Positions 16,649 to 27,969 are shown, numbered from the stretch's first letter. The stretch: DNA of 64,000 nt from Salipiger marinus (GCF_900100085.1 NZ_FNEJ01000011.1:62001-126000); one strand, 5' to 3'. Numbers and translations: made by a program. The notes: generated from the sequence alone by a model not told the origin.

Positions 16649-17953
16649 ATGATCCCCCGTTATGCCCGCCCCGAAATGACCGCGATCTGGGATCCCGCCA
16701 CCAAGTTCCGCATCTGGTATGAGATCGAGGCGCATGCCTGCGACGCGCAGGCCGATCTGGGCGTCATCCCCCGCGCCAATGCCGAGGCGGTCTGGAAAGC
16801 CCGCGACGTGGAGTTCGACGTGGCCCGCATCGACGAGATCGAGGCCGTGACCAAACATGACGTCATCGCCTTCCTGACCCATCTCGCCGAACATGTGGGC
16901 TCCGACGAGGCGCGCTTCGTGCATCAGGGCATGACCAGTTCGGACGTGCTCGACACCTGCCTGAACGTGCAGCTGGTGCGCGCCGCCGACATCCTGCTTG
17001 CGGACATGGACAAGCTGCTCGCCGCGCTCAAGACCCGCGCCTATGAACACAAGGACACGGTGCGCGTGGGCCGCAGCCACGGGATCCATGCCGAGCCCAC
17101 CACCATGGGCCTCACCTTCGCGCGCTTCTATGCCGAAATGGACCGCAACAAGGCCCGGCTCGAGCGCGCCCGCGAAGAAATCGCGACCGGCGCCATCTCG
17201 GGCGCCGTCGGCACCTTCGCCAATATCGACCCGGCGGTCGAAGAGCATGTCTGCAGGATGCTGGGCCTCACCCCCGAGCCGATCAGCACGCAGGTCATCC
17301 CGCGCGACCGCCACGCCATGTTTTTCGCCACGCTGGGCGTCATTGCCTCGAGCATCGAGAACGTCGCCATCGAGATCCGCCACATGCAGCGCACCGAGGT
17401 GCTGGAAGGCGCCGAATTCTTCTCCATGGGGCAGAAGGGCTCGTCGGCCATGCCGCACAAGAAGAACCCGGTGCTGACCGAAAACCTGACCGGCCTTGCC
17501 CGGCTGGTGCGGATGACGGTGATCCCGGCCATGGAGAACGTGGCGCTCTGGCACGAGCGCGACATCTCGCACAGCTCGGTGGAACGCGGCATCGCGCCGG
17601 ACGCGACGATCACGCTCGATTTTGCGCTGAACCGTCTCGCCGGGGTGGTCGAGAAGATGATCATCTATCCGCAGAACATGCTCGACAACATGAACAAGTT
17701 CCCCGGTCTCGTGATGTCGCAGCGGGTGCTCCTGGCGCTGACACAGGCGGGCGTCAGCCGCGAGGATGCCTATTCCATGGTCCAGCGCAACGCGCTCAAG
17801 GTCTGGGAAGAACGTCTCGATTTCCGCGAGCTGCTGCTGGCGGATGCGGAGGTGGTGGCGGCGCTTGGCGTCGACGGCATCAACGAGAAGTTCGACATGG
17901 GCTATCACACCAAACATGTGGACACGATCTTCGCCCGCGTCTTCGGCGGCTGA
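16649..17953 (+). CDS. purB: Adenylosuccinate lyase
   Basis: A 434-residue member of the fumarase/aspartase superfamily. It cleaves SAICAR to AICAR and adenylosuccinate to AMP in purine synthesis. The superfamily signature SSAMPHKKNP starts at residue 265, including the flexible catalytic-loop serines. TSSDVLDTCLNVQL and GRSHGIHAEPTTMG carry the catalytic His of the family. I chose ATG 16649 (MIPRYARPEMTAIW), the conserved start of PurB; the frame is open further upstream but is not conserved-looking. A small Cys-containing secreted peptide gene follows. Confidence 0.97.
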   Translation: MIPRYARPEMTAIWDPATKFRIWYEIEAHACDAQADLGVIPRANAEAVWKARDVEFDVARIDEIEAVTKHDVIAFLTHLAEHVGSDEARFVHQGMTSSDVLDTCLNVQLVRAADILLADMDKLLAALKTRAYEHKDTVRVGRSHGIHAEPTTMGLTFARFYAEMDRNKARLERAREEIATGAISGAVGTFANIDPAVEEHVCRMLGLTPEPISTQVIPRDRHAMFFATLGVIASSIENVAIEIRHMQRTEVLEGAEFFSMGQKGSSAMPHKKNPVLTENLTGLARLVRMTVIPAMENVALWHERDISHSSVERGIAPDATITLDFALNRLAGVVEKMIIYPQNMLDNMNKFPGLVMSQRVLLALTQAGVSREDAYSMVQRNALKVWEERLDFRELLLADAEVVAALGVDGINEKFDMGYHTKHVDTIFARVFGG

Positions 17954-17956
17954 GGG

Positions 17957-18014
17957 CGCGGGGGGCTCTGCCCCCGCGGGCCGCAGGCCCGCTCCCCCGG
18001 GATATTTCCGGTCA
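17957..18014 (+). repeat. Repeat family A, copy 3 (long form)
   Basis: The copy has the hairpin GGGGGC-TCT-GCCCCC, a second stem GCGGGCC-GCA-GGCCCGC and then TCCCCCGGGATATTT with a tail CCGGTCAGAAGAAG. It begins two bases after the purB stop and may act as a 3' end structure for that transcript. Confidence 0.9.
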
Positions 18015-18119
18015 GAAGAAGCAGCAGACCGGCGCGGGACCGCGCGCCGGGGCGCATTTCTTTTTGGGACGGGGCATGACCGTGTTAGGCTGGAGCCCTG
18101 TCAGCATGGAGGATGCCAG

Positions 18120-18272
18120 ATGACCAAGACCCTTGTGACCGCCGCAGCGCTTGTCGCGGCTTCGGTGACCGGCGCGCTTGCCTGTCCCGCCCATTCCGAA
18201 GCCAAGATGAGCTGCGAGGCGGGCATGGCCTATGACGCCGCCAGCCACAGCTGCAAGGTCGTGAACAGCTGA
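18120..18272 (+). CDS. Small secreted Cys-containing protein (50 residues)
   Basis: The 50-residue product has a Sec signal (TKTLVTAAALVAASVTGALA) and a mature part of about 30 residues with three Cys: ACPAHSEAKMSCEAGMAYD and HSCKVVNS. The pattern MSC-x2-GMxYD-x5-C recalls a miniature chitin-binding/peritrophin-like motif. Very similar short proteins occur downstream of purB in other Rhodobacterales and are sometimes wrongly labelled adenylosuccinate lyase from context. The start ATG at 18120 is preceded by a GGAGGATGCCAG region. A perfect palindrome follows the stop. Confidence 0.7.
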   Translation: MTKTLVTAAALVAASVTGALACPAHSEAKMSCEAGMAYDAASHSCKVVNS

Positions 18273-18280
18273 GCCACCGA

Positions 18281-18302
18281 CCCGGGGCGGCGCCGCCCCG
18301 GG
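18281..18302. terminator. Perfect 22-bp GC palindrome after the small secreted protein
   Basis: CCCGGGGCGGC is followed immediately by its reverse complement GCCGCCCCGGG. It would form a strong hairpin just after the stop codon of the 50-residue protein. There is no T tract, so it may be a transcript-stabilising end or a factor-dependent terminator. Confidence 0.5.
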
Positions 18303-18400
18303 CATTGCCGCGACCGGGGGCCGATCCGGGGCAGATCTGGAGAGGCTTCGTTAACCCCGGGGGCTTAGCACTGGAGGGGCACCGGAACAGGAGCCCTCGG

Positions 18401-19462
18401 ATGCCGAATCTTCCCCAGCTTGCCGCCCCGCAGCGGATGGGCCTGCCTGCGGCCCGCCCGCCCCTGACCCAGCGCGCCAAGGCCGCGATCATCGTGCAGT
18501 TTCTGCTCAACGAAGGCGCGGATGTGCCGCTGTCCTCCCTGCCCGAGGATCTGCAGGCCGAACTGACCCAGCAGCTGGGCCGCATGCGCTATGTCGACCG
18601 CGAGACGCTGAATGCCGTGGTCGAGGAATTTGCCGATGCGCTCGATTCCGTGGGGCTGGCCTTTCCCGGCGACATGGCCGGGGCGCTGAGCCTGCTTGAC
18701 GGGCGGATCAGCGCACGCACCGCGATGCGCCTGCGCAAGGAGGCCGGGGTGCGGCAGACCGGCGATCCGTGGGAGCGGATCAACAAGCTCGACGAAGAGC
18801 GGCTGGCGCGGTTCGTCAGCAGCGAATCCACCGAGGTGGCGGCGGTGATGATGTCCAAGATCGACACCGCCAAGGCGGCGAAGGTGCTGGCGCGGCTGCC
18901 CGGGGACCGGGCGCGGCGCATCACCTATGCCGTGTCGATGACGGCGGGTGTCAGCCCCGAAGCGGTGGACCGCATCGGCATCAGCCTTGCCGCGCAGCTG
19001 GATGCCGAGCCGCTGAAGGCGTTTGAAAAACGTCCCGACGAGCGGCTGGGGGCGATCCTCAACTACGCCGCCTCCGCCAAGCGCGACGAGGTGCTGGGCG
19101 GGCTGGAGGAGACCGACCGCGATTTCGCCGAGGCCGTGCGCAAGGCGATCTTCACCTTTGCCAATATCCCCGACCGGCTGAAGAAAAGCGATGTCCCGAA
19201 GATCAGCCGCGACGTGCCTGCGGATGTGCTGACGCAGGCCATCGCCTCTGCCAGCAGCGAGGCGGAGCTGCGCACGGTGGAATTCCTGCTGGAGAACATG
19301 TCGAAGCGCATGGCGGGCGGCCTGCGCGAGGATGCCGCCGGCATGAGCGTGAAGGGCAAACGCGGCGAGGCCGCGCAGAATGCGGTGATCTCGACCATCC
19401 GCGATCTGGTGCAGGCGGGCGAGATCGACCTGAAGGATCCCGACAGCGACGAGGAGGAATGA
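18401..19462 (+). CDS. Orphan FliG-like flagellar motor switch protein
   Basis: This 353-residue protein is a FliG homologue; FliG links the flagellar MS ring to the C ring and bears torque-generating residues. Recognisable parts are the middle armadillo repeat (TAKAAKVLARLPGDRARRI) and the C-terminal NMSKRMAGGLREDAAGM. The usual EHPQ motif is replaced by ESTE, and the DDR acidic patch of the torque helix is not conserved (VPADVLTQAI). The start ATG at 18401 has CAGGAG 8 bases upstream. No other flagellar gene is in the window; the next gene is a lipid acyltransferase. It may serve a dispersed flagellar regulon or a different ring-type machine. Confidence 0.8.
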   Translation: MPNLPQLAAPQRMGLPAARPPLTQRAKAAIIVQFLLNEGADVPLSSLPEDLQAELTQQLGRMRYVDRETLNAVVEEFADALDSVGLAFPGDMAGALSLLDGRISARTAMRLRKEAGVRQTGDPWERINKLDEERLARFVSSESTEVAAVMMSKIDTAKAAKVLARLPGDRARRITYAVSMTAGVSPEAVDRIGISLAAQLDAEPLKAFEKRPDERLGAILNYAASAKRDEVLGGLEETDRDFAEAVRKAIFTFANIPDRLKKSDVPKISRDVPADVLTQAIASASSEAELRTVEFLLENMSKRMAGGLREDAAGMSVKGKRGEAAQNAVISTIRDLVQAGEIDLKDPDSDEEE

Positions 19463-19534
19463 GCCGCCCCGGCTTGTGCGGCGGGCCCGCGCGGCCTATC
19501 TCTGCGCCCGGACCGCGGCGGCACGGAGCAGGGT

Positions 19535-20467
19535 TTGACACGGATCACGGCACAGCGGAAGCCGCGCGGCGGCAAGGGCGACTGGATCGCCGACCGGGTG
19601 CTGCGCGCGCTGATCCGGCTGGCGCTGCGCCTGCCGCTGCGCACGCGGCTGCGGCTGATGGGCTGGACGGTGGCGCGGGTGATCGCGCCGCTGGCGGGCT
19701 ATCGGGCGCGCGCGATGGAGAATCTGGCCCATGTCTGGCCCGACATGCCAGAGCCGGAACGGCGGCGCATCGCCGATGCGGTGGCCGACAATGCCGGGCG
19801 CACGATGATCGAGAATTACGACGTGCCCGGCCTTCTGGCGCGGATGCAGGATGCCCCCATCACCGGCGCGGGCCTGCCCGAGATCGAGGCGGCGCGGGCC
19901 GAGGGGCGGCCCGTGCTGTTCGTCACCGGCCATTTCGGCAATTTCGAGGCGCCGCGTGCGGCGCTGGTGGCCCGGGGCTGGCGGATCGGCGGGCTCTACC
20001 GCCCCATGGCCAACCCGTTTTTCAACAGCCATTACGCCGCCAACATGCACGCGCTCTCCGATCCGGTTTTCGAACAGGGGCGGCGCGGCACGATGGGGCT
20101 GCTGCGGCATATCCGCGATGGCGGCATGGGCGTGCTGCTGTTCGATGTCTACGACAGCGCCGGGGTCACGCTGGATTTTATGGGCCAGCCCGCCCCCACG
20201 CTGACCTCCGCCGCCGAGATCGCGGTGAAGACCGGCGCGCTGTTCGTGCCGTTTTTCGGGATCCGGCAGGCGGATGGCCTCAGCTTCGAGGTGGTGTTCG
20301 AGGCGCCGGTGCCGCATGGCCCGCCGGTGGAGATGATGGCGGAGGTGACGCGGCGGCTGGAGGCGCGGATCGCCGCGCATCCGGGGCAGTGGTTCTGGAT
20401 TCACCGGCGCTGGAAGCCCAAGCGGCAGCGCAAGCGCGCGGCGCGGGCGGCGGCGGAGCGGGGCTAG
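19535..20467 (+). CDS. Lysophospholipid/lipid A acyltransferase (LpxL/HtrB family)
   Basis: A 310-residue acyltransferase of the LpxL/HtrB family, which adds secondary acyl chains to lipid A or acylates lysophospholipids at the inner membrane. The catalytic HX4E is His133-Glu138 (HFGNFE). Supporting motifs are FFNSHYAANMHAL, LLFDVYDSAGVTLDFMG and the C-terminal WFWIHRRWKPKRQRK. The start codon is TTG at 19535 with GGAG about 8 bases upstream; no ATG is available nearby in frame. Its TAG stop shares the palindromic CTAG with the stop of the converging DUF1223 gene, so the two genes overlap by four bases. Confidence 0.88.
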   Translation: MTRITAQRKPRGGKGDWIADRVLRALIRLALRLPLRTRLRLMGWTVARVIAPLAGYRARAMENLAHVWPDMPEPERRRIADAVADNAGRTMIENYDVPGLLARMQDAPITGAGLPEIEAARAEGRPVLFVTGHFGNFEAPRAALVARGWRIGGLYRPMANPFFNSHYAANMHALSDPVFEQGRRGTMGLLRHIRDGGMGVLLFDVYDSAGVTLDFMGQPAPTLTSAAEIAVKTGALFVPFFGIRQADGLSFEVVFEAPVPHGPPVEMMAEVTRRLEARIAAHPGQWFWIHRRWKPKRQRKRAARAAAERG

Positions 20468-21165
20468 CGCAGCTGCCCCGCGGCGAGGATGGCGCCGAAG
20501 GGCGGCTCCTGCAGCAGCACCACCGCCGGATCGCTGCCCTCCAGCGGCACGCGGGTCTGCCACGGCCCCTGCCCGTCCCAGTTCCCCAGCACCTGCCAGC
20601 CATGCGCGACATTGGTGTAGGTGATCGAGCGCCCGGCATTTTCGCCGTCGAGGATTTCCACATGGCGTTCGGGGGTGTAGCGCACCAGATGCACCACGGT
20701 TTCGGGCGGCAGCGGCGCCAGCGGATCGATCTGCACCACCAGTTCGGCGCCGTCGCGGCTCAGGCTCAGCGTTGCGGGCGCGGGGGCGTCCGACGCGTCG
20801 GCGATGGCATCCATCACCTTCATGGCCTGCGAGCCCACCACGTCAAAGCGCCCGTTGACCACCATCTGCGGCGTGTAGATCGACCGGCGCCCGCCGCTGC
20901 GGGCATAGCCTTTCTGCCGTTTGGTGAAAGCGGGATCGGCGAAGCTGTCCTTCCAGCCGATGTAATCCCAGTAATCCACATGCAGGGCGAGGGCGATGAC
21001 ATCGTCGCGCCCGCCAAGCCCGGCCAGCACCTCGTCGGCGGGCGGACAGGCGGCGCAGCCCTGAGAGGTGAAAAGCTCGACCACGACCGGGCTGTCATCC
21101 GCGGGCGCCGCCGTTGCCGCGCAGGCAAAGGCCAGCGGTGCCATCCAGTTAGTGAGTCGGAACAT
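20464..21165 (-). CDS. DUF1223 thioredoxin-fold secreted protein
   Basis: This 233-residue protein has a Sec signal (about residues 1-22) followed by the DUF1223 signature VVELFTSQGCAACPPADEVL, which carries a CxxC redox-type pair in a thioredoxin-like fold. A second conserved region is HVDYWDYIGWKDSFADP. Family function is unknown; a periplasmic thiol-disulfide role is plausible. I chose the ATG at 21165 with GGGGAAG 9 bases upstream; ATG 21183 and 21228 are in frame but less suited to the signal peptide. It is divergent from acnA. Confidence 0.85.
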   Translation of the reverse strand: MFRLTNWMAPLAFACAATAAPADDSPVVVELFTSQGCAACPPADEVLAGLGGRDDVIALALHVDYWDYIGWKDSFADPAFTKRQKGYARSGGRRSIYTPQMVVNGRFDVVGSQAMKVMDAIADASDAPAPATLSLSRDGAELVVQIDPLAPLPPETVVHLVRYTPERHVEILDGENAGRSITYTNVAHGWQVLGNWDGQGPWQTRVPLEGSDPAVVLLQEPPFGAILAAGQLR

Positions 21166-21260
21166 CTGGCCAGTCTTCCCCATTCTGCTGCCATGTCCGG
21201 GGTATCCAAGCGCGTCTGAAATAACCAATCAAGGTTTTGCGAGAGCGGGTGAGGCAAGAA

Positions 21261-21289
21261 TTGCGCACTACGGTATTCTACGGTATACA
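21261..21289 (+). promoter_or_regulatory. Strong candidate promoter of acnA
   Basis: TTGCGC (21261-21266) and TATACA (21284-21289) are separated by exactly 17 bases. Inside lies a tandem direct repeat, CTACGGTAT at 21268-21276 and again at 21278-21286, with a 10-base period that overlaps the -10. A regulator could bind the repeat. It is about 95 bases before the acnA start. Confidence 0.6.
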
Positions 21290-21384
21290 AAAACGTCGCT
21301 GCCCCCCTTGAACGCTGCGCGCCCATGGGGCAGAAGGCAGAGCAAGCGAACCCCTTTTCTCCAGCCATTGATAGGGAGCCAGAC

Positions 21385-24162
<2,778 letters not shown>

Positions 24163-24196
24163 TCCGGCGCCCCGCCGCATCGGCTGAACGACATGA

Positions 24197-24229
24197 CCCC
24201 GCCGCAGGCCCCGCCTGCGGCGGGGTTTT
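24197..24229 (+). terminator. Rho-independent terminator after acnA
   Basis: The arms CCCCGCCGCAGG (24197-24208) and CCTGCGGCGGGG (24214-24225) are perfectly complementary around a 5-base loop and are followed by TTTTC. Confidence 0.9.
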
Positions 24230-24386
24230 CCGTTGCCCGCACCAGCGCTGCCTGCTGCGGCGGCAGCCGCGCGCCGCCTGCGCGGAGGTTCGCCGGTGCA
24301 GGGCCCGTCCCGCGCGGCGGGGTCTTTACCTTTTGGCGGCAGATGCCATCTGATCAGGACAAAAGACCCGTTCCAAGAGGCCGAGC

Positions 24387-24512
24387 ATGAAACTTCTGAC
24401 CCTGATCCAGGCCGCAGCACTTGCCGTTCTGGCGGTGTTTGGCGCCTATGCCAGCTCCGAGACCCCCAAGAGCTGCCCGTCGCTGGCGGTGAGCGACCAC
24501 TGCGACCTCTGA
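24387..24512 (+). CDS. Small secreted or membrane peptide (41 residues)
   Basis: The 41-residue product starts with a hydrophobic signal/anchor (KLLTLIQAAALAVLAVFGAY) and ends in a short tail with two Cys (SSETPKSCPSLAVSDHCDL). It has a start codon at 24387 preceded by AAGAGG. It is too short for family assignment. It follows the acnA terminator and converges with ccmG, with a family B repeat between. The signal-like segment and codon use similar to neighbours favour a real gene. Confidence 0.5.
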   Translation: MKLLTLIQAAALAVLAVFGAYASSETPKSCPSLAVSDHCDL

Positions 24513-24533
24513 GCGGGTGCAGGCGGTATGGAG

Positions 24534-24599
24534 GGAGGGGGCGCTGCCCCCTCTTGGCCTGCGGCCAATTCACCCCCGGAGTTTAGGGGCAAGATGAAA
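24534..24599 (-). repeat. Repeat family B, copy 2
   Basis: On the minus strand it reads CTTTCATCTTGCCCCTAAAC, then CCGGGGGTGAA, the hairpin TTGGCC-GCA-GGCCAA and the hairpin AGGGGGC-AGC-GCCCCCT. It lies between the converging 41-residue peptide gene and ccmG. Confidence 0.9.
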
Positions 24600-24614
24600 G
24601 GGCTTTGAGCGCAC

Positions 24615-25160
24615 TCAGTCTTCGGCGGCCAGCGCCTTGTCGAGGGCGGGCAGGAAGACATCGGTGTAGAGCGTGCCTGCCAGCGGGCCCACATGTTTGT
24701 GCAGCACCGTGCCGTCGCCCGCGATGATGAAGGTTTCCGGCGGGCCGGTCACGCCCCAGTTGATCGCGGCGCGGCCCTGCGGATCATAGGGCACGCCGAT
24801 AAAGGGCGAGCCGTCCTCGGTCAGGTAGCCCGAGGCGGCGGCGGTCTGGTCCTTGTAGTTGACGCCGATGATGCGCACGCCATCGGCCTGCAGATCCAGC
24901 AGCATGGGATGTTCGGCGCGGCAGGGCGGGCACCAGCTGGCCCAGAAGTTCACCACCGTGACCTCGCCGCTGCGCAGGTCGGCATCGGTTGCGGCGGGAA
25001 AGCCCGCGAGCGTCTCGGCGGGCAAGGGCGGCGCGGGCTGGCCGATGAAGGTCGAGGGCAGCGCATTGGGATCGCCACGGTACATGCCGAGATAGGCCAT
25101 GACCGCGAAGCCCGCGAAGATCACCGGCGGGAGCGCCATGAGCGGCGAGAGTCTAGCCAT
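24615..25160 (-). CDS. ccmG: Thiol:disulfide interchange protein CcmG (DsbE)
   Basis: A 181-residue membrane-anchored thioredoxin-like protein that keeps apocytochrome c cysteines reduced for haem ligation. An N-terminal membrane segment (MALPPVIFAGFAVMAYLGMY) is followed by a periplasmic TlpA-type domain with the active site WCPPC (Cys77, Cys80) and the cis-Pro region GPPETFI. It is the last gene of the ccmABCD-G operon, its start overlapping the end of ccmD. The usual partners ccmE, ccmF and ccmH are not in the window. Confidence 0.95.
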   Translation of the reverse strand: MARLSPLMALPPVIFAGFAVMAYLGMYRGDPNALPSTFIGQPAPPLPAETLAGFPAATDADLRSGEVTVVNFWASWCPPCRAEHPMLLDLQADGVRIIGVNYKDQTAAASGYLTEDGSPFIGVPYDPQGRAAINWGVTGPPETFIIAGDGTVLHKHVGPLAGTLYTDVFLPALDKALAAED

Positions 25161-25311
25161 GTCGGTTCAGCCTTGCTTCCACCTTGTCGAGTTCGGCGCG
25201 GGCCCGGCGGGCCCGGGCGATGCTGTGCCAGACCAGCGCGCCAATCATGGCGAGGCTGACCCCGTAGGATCCCAGGACCGCCACCGCGTATTTTCCAAGA
25301 TCGGGCATCAT
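25153..25311 (-). CDS. ccmD: Haem exporter protein CcmD
   Basis: The 52-residue product has one transmembrane helix (YAVAVLGSYGVSLAMIGALV) followed by a basic cytoplasmic tail with RARRARAELDKVEARL, exactly the CcmD pattern. CcmD helps release holo-CcmE from CcmC and CcmAB. The start ATG (25311, a double Met) overlaps the ccmC stop, and its own TAG at 25153 lies inside the start of ccmG, so translation is coupled in both directions. Confidence 0.92.
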   Translation of the reverse strand: MMPDLGKYAVAVLGSYGVSLAMIGALVWHSIARARRARAELDKVEARLNRHG

Positions 25312-26036
25312 CCCCGTCCCTCCCGTGCCAGCAGCGCCCGGGTGCGGCGGGCGCGGATTTCCGTCTGGGTCCGCAGAAAGACCAGCGCCACGAACAGCAG
25401 CACGAAGCCCGCGATGCAGACCAGCGCCGGATACCAGTAGACATCGGCGACGTTTTCTTCGGCATCGAGCGACAGCGAGGCGCCCTGATGCAGGCCCTGA
25501 TTCCAGAACAGCACCGCATAGCGCGACAGCAGTGCGAAGACCGAGCCCACGAGGCAGAGGATCGAGGTGAGATCCGCCGCCGTGTCGTCATTCTCGATGG
25601 CCTGCCACAGCGCCATATAGCCCAGATAGAACAGGAACAGGATCAGGAAGGAGGTCAGCCGCGGATCCCATTCCCACCATGTCCCCCACATCGGCTGGCC
25701 CCAGAAGGCGCCGGTGATCAGGGCGATCAGCGTGAACATCGCCCCGACCGGGGCTGCCGCCCGCGCCGCCAGCGCCGAGACGTGATGGCGGCGCACGATC
25801 CAGATCAGCGAGGCCACCAGCATCATCACCCATGCGTTGATCGCCATCATGGCGGCGGGCACATGCAGGTAGAAGATCTTGACCGTGGCGCCCTGCCGGT
25901 AATCATCGGGGGTAAAGAAGAAGCCCCAGACCAGCCCCACGGCCAGACACAGCGCCGCACCGCCCGCGATCCATGGCAGGATGCGGTCCGTCACGCGGAT
26001 GAATTTCACCGGATTGGCATATTCCCAGATCGACAT
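25308..26036 (-). CDS. ccmC: Haem exporter protein CcmC
   Basis: A 242-residue inner-membrane protein with six predicted helices that presents haem to the chaperone CcmE. The tryptophan-rich haem-handling motif WGTWWEWDPRLTS lies in the middle, and the conserved periplasmic His of the family is present (YLHVPAAMM and the second loop with NQGLHQGASL). It overlaps ccmD by four bases and follows ccmB with about 85 bases between. Confidence 0.96.
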   Translation of the reverse strand: MSIWEYANPVKFIRVTDRILPWIAGGAALCLAVGLVWGFFFTPDDYRQGATVKIFYLHVPAAMMAINAWVMMLVASLIWIVRRHHVSALAARAAAPVGAMFTLIALITGAFWGQPMWGTWWEWDPRLTSFLILFLFYLGYMALWQAIENDDTAADLTSILCLVGSVFALLSRYAVLFWNQGLHQGASLSLDAEENVADVYWYPALVCIAGFVLLFVALVFLRTQTEIRARRTRALLAREGRG

Positions 26037-26120
26037 GTGTTTCCTCTACCCCAGCCCCGGCTCCGTTACACTTCAAAACTGCGACAGGGACAATGGGGGC
26101 CTCTGCGGCAGCCTGCCGCG

Positions 26121-26777
26121 CTAGCGCAGGTTGATGCGCAGCACGGCGGCGCTGGCAAAGGGCAGCAGCGCGATCACGCCAAAGCTGATCCCCGCCAGCA
26201 TCAGCAGCGGCGACTGCAGCGCCAGACCTTCGGCGCCGCGCCGCGCCACCTCGGCGCCGAAGATCAGCGTCGGCACGTAAAGCGGCAGCACCAGCAGCGA
26301 CAGCAGCAGCCCGCCGCGTTTCAGCCCCACGGTCAGCGCCGCCCCGAAGGTGCCGATCACCGACAGCGCGGGCGTGCCAAGCGCCAGCGACACCACCACC
26401 CACAGATAGCCCGCGGGCGGCAGGTTCAGCAGCACCCCCAGCACCGGGGCCGCCAGCACCAGCGGCAGGCCGGTGGTCAGCCAATGCGCCAGCGCCTTGA
26501 TGCTGACGATACCCTCCATCGGCAGCGGCGCCGTGGCCAGAAGGTCCAGCGAGCCATCCTCCCAGTCCAGCGCGAAGATGCGGTCCAGCGACAGCAGGCA
26601 GGCAAGCAGCGCGCCGATCCACAGCACCCCCGGCCCGATGCGGGTCAGCAGCGCGGTTTCCGGCCCGACCCCGAAGGGCACCAGCACCGTGACGATGAGG
26701 AAAAACGCAAGCCCGAGCCCGAAGCCCCCGCCCGCACGCAGCGCCAGCCGCAGATCGCGCCAGAGCAGCGCCGTCAC
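26121..26777 (-). CDS. ccmB: Haem exporter protein CcmB
   Basis: A 218-residue membrane protein, the permease partner of CcmA, with about six helices (for example [18 protein letters not shown] and [11 protein letters not shown]). Family motifs include [17 protein letters not shown]. The start is GTG at 26777, which overlaps the ccmA stop as GTGA. Together CcmAB use ATP to release haem-loaded CcmE. Confidence 0.94.
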   Translation of the reverse strand: MTALLWRDLRLALRAGGGFGLGLAFFLIVTVLVPFGVGPETALLTRIGPGVLWIGALLACLLSLDRIFALDWEDGSLDLLATAPLPMEGIVSIKALAHWLTTGLPLVLAAPVLGVLLNLPPAGYLWVVVSLALGTPALSVIGTFGAALTVGLKRGGLLLSLLVLPLYVPTLIFGAEVARRGAEGLALQSPLLMLAGISFGVIALLPFASAAVLRINLR

Positions 26778-27388
26778 AGGAAGGCCTCGTCCTGAAGGGC
26801 GGCGCGGGGGGCGGCGCGGTAGGGGGTGACATCGAGGATCCGCGCCTCGGTCAGGCCCAGATCGATATGGGTGGCGATCAGCGCGCAGCCGCCCGAGGCC
26901 AGATGGCGGCGCACCACCCCGGCGAAGAGCGCGACCGAGGCCGCATCCAGCGAGACGGTGGGTTCGTCCAGCACCCAGACCGGGCGCGCGGTGACCATGA
27001 GCCGCGCCAGACCGAGCCGCCGCTTCTGCCCCGCCGACAGGCTGCCCGCCAGCCGGTCCTGCAGCGGGTCCAGATCGAAGGCCGCAAGCGCCGGTTTGAT
27101 GTCGGAGGCGCCAAAGACCTGCGCCCAGAAGCGCAGGTTTTCCGCCACGCTCAGCATGGATTTCAGCCCGTCGGCATGGGCGGCATAGGCGATGCGGTCT
27201 TCGGTGCCGCTCAGGCTGCCGGCGAGCGGCGGCTGCAGGCCCGCCACGGTGCGCAGCAGCGTGGTCTTGCCCGAACCGTTGGGCCCGCGCAGCACAAGCG
27301 CCTGTCCGGGCCCCAGCACAAAGCTCAGCCCCTCCAGCACCGGCACCCCGCCGCGGGCCACCGCAAGATCCTGCGCGATCACATCCAT
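26774..27388 (-). CDS. ccmA: Haem exporter ATP-binding protein CcmA
   Basis: A 204-residue ABC ATPase. Walker A is [10 protein letters not shown] (about residues 34-43), the signature is [14 protein letters not shown] and Walker B is [12 protein letters not shown]. It is short as expected for CcmA. It heads the ccmABCDG operon. Confidence 0.95.
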   Translation of the reverse strand: MDVIAQDLAVARGGVPVLEGLSFVLGPGQALVLRGPNGSGKTTLLRTVAGLQPPLAGSLSGTEDRIAYAAHADGLKSMLSVAENLRFWAQVFGASDIKPALAAFDLDPLQDRLAGSLSAGQKRRLGLARLMVTARPVWVLDEPTVSLDAASVALFAGVVRRHLASGGCALIATHIDLGLTEARILDVTPYRAAPRAALQDEAFL

Positions 27389-27467
27389 GATCTGCCTTTA
27401 GCCCAGCCCTTCTGCACGGGAAAGCGGCAAAGCCGCCCCGCGACAAGGTGTTGCGGCCCCGCCCCGG

Positions 27468-27821
27468 TCAGACCGGCAGCACGGCCAGCGCCACCCGGCG
27501 GCCTTCGGCCAGCAGCACGTTATAGGTCCGGCAGGCGGAGGGAGAGTTCATCACCTCGACGCCCACGCCTGCCTGTTCCAGACGTTCGGTCAGGCTTTGC
27601 GGCAAAAAGGCGATGTCCCGCCCCGTGCCCACGAACAGCACGTCGATGCTGTCTGCCAGCGCCAGCAGCGTGTCTTCGTCGGAAAGTCCGCCCCAGCCGA
27701 TACGGCCGCGCGGCGTCATGCAGACCGGCCCGTCCACGGCCTGTCCGCCGATGCGGAAAAACCCGGGGCCGTAGCCCTCGACCGGCATCGCATCGCTATA
27801 CGTGATCTCGTTCAACCGCAT
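27468..27821 (-). CDS. MTH938/NDUFAF3-domain protein (DUF498)
   Basis: This 117-residue protein has the MTH938-like fold, shared with the mitochondrial complex I assembly factor NDUFAF3. Key elements are YGPGFFRIGG, SIDVLFVGTGRD and the C-terminal NSPSACRTYNVLLAEGRRVA. I chose ATG 27821 (MRLNEITYSD), the usual start; the frame opens 45 bases earlier. In Rhodobacterales it commonly lies between secDF and ccmA, as here. Its bacterial function is unproved. Confidence 0.85.
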   Translation of the reverse strand: MRLNEITYSDAMPVEGYGPGFFRIGGQAVDGPVCMTPRGRIGWGGLSDEDTLLALADSIDVLFVGTGRDIAFLPQSLTERLEQAGVGVEVMNSPSACRTYNVLLAEGRRVALAVLPV

Positions 27822-27969
27822 GGTGATCCCCTTATCCCACACAGGCAATCCGCGGACGGATTGCATCCCCGATCAGCTGTCAGGCCACAGGACACGGCAA
27901 ACCTCCCCCCGCGTCGGCATATGCCGCGTCTGGCCTGACCGCAGCAGTGACCATAGGGCAGCGGGGCTG

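Noticed and set aside
16511-17917. N-terminal extension of the DUF6314 frame to 599 codons
   Set aside because: The extension is antisense to purB, and the family-like part begins only at about 16510.
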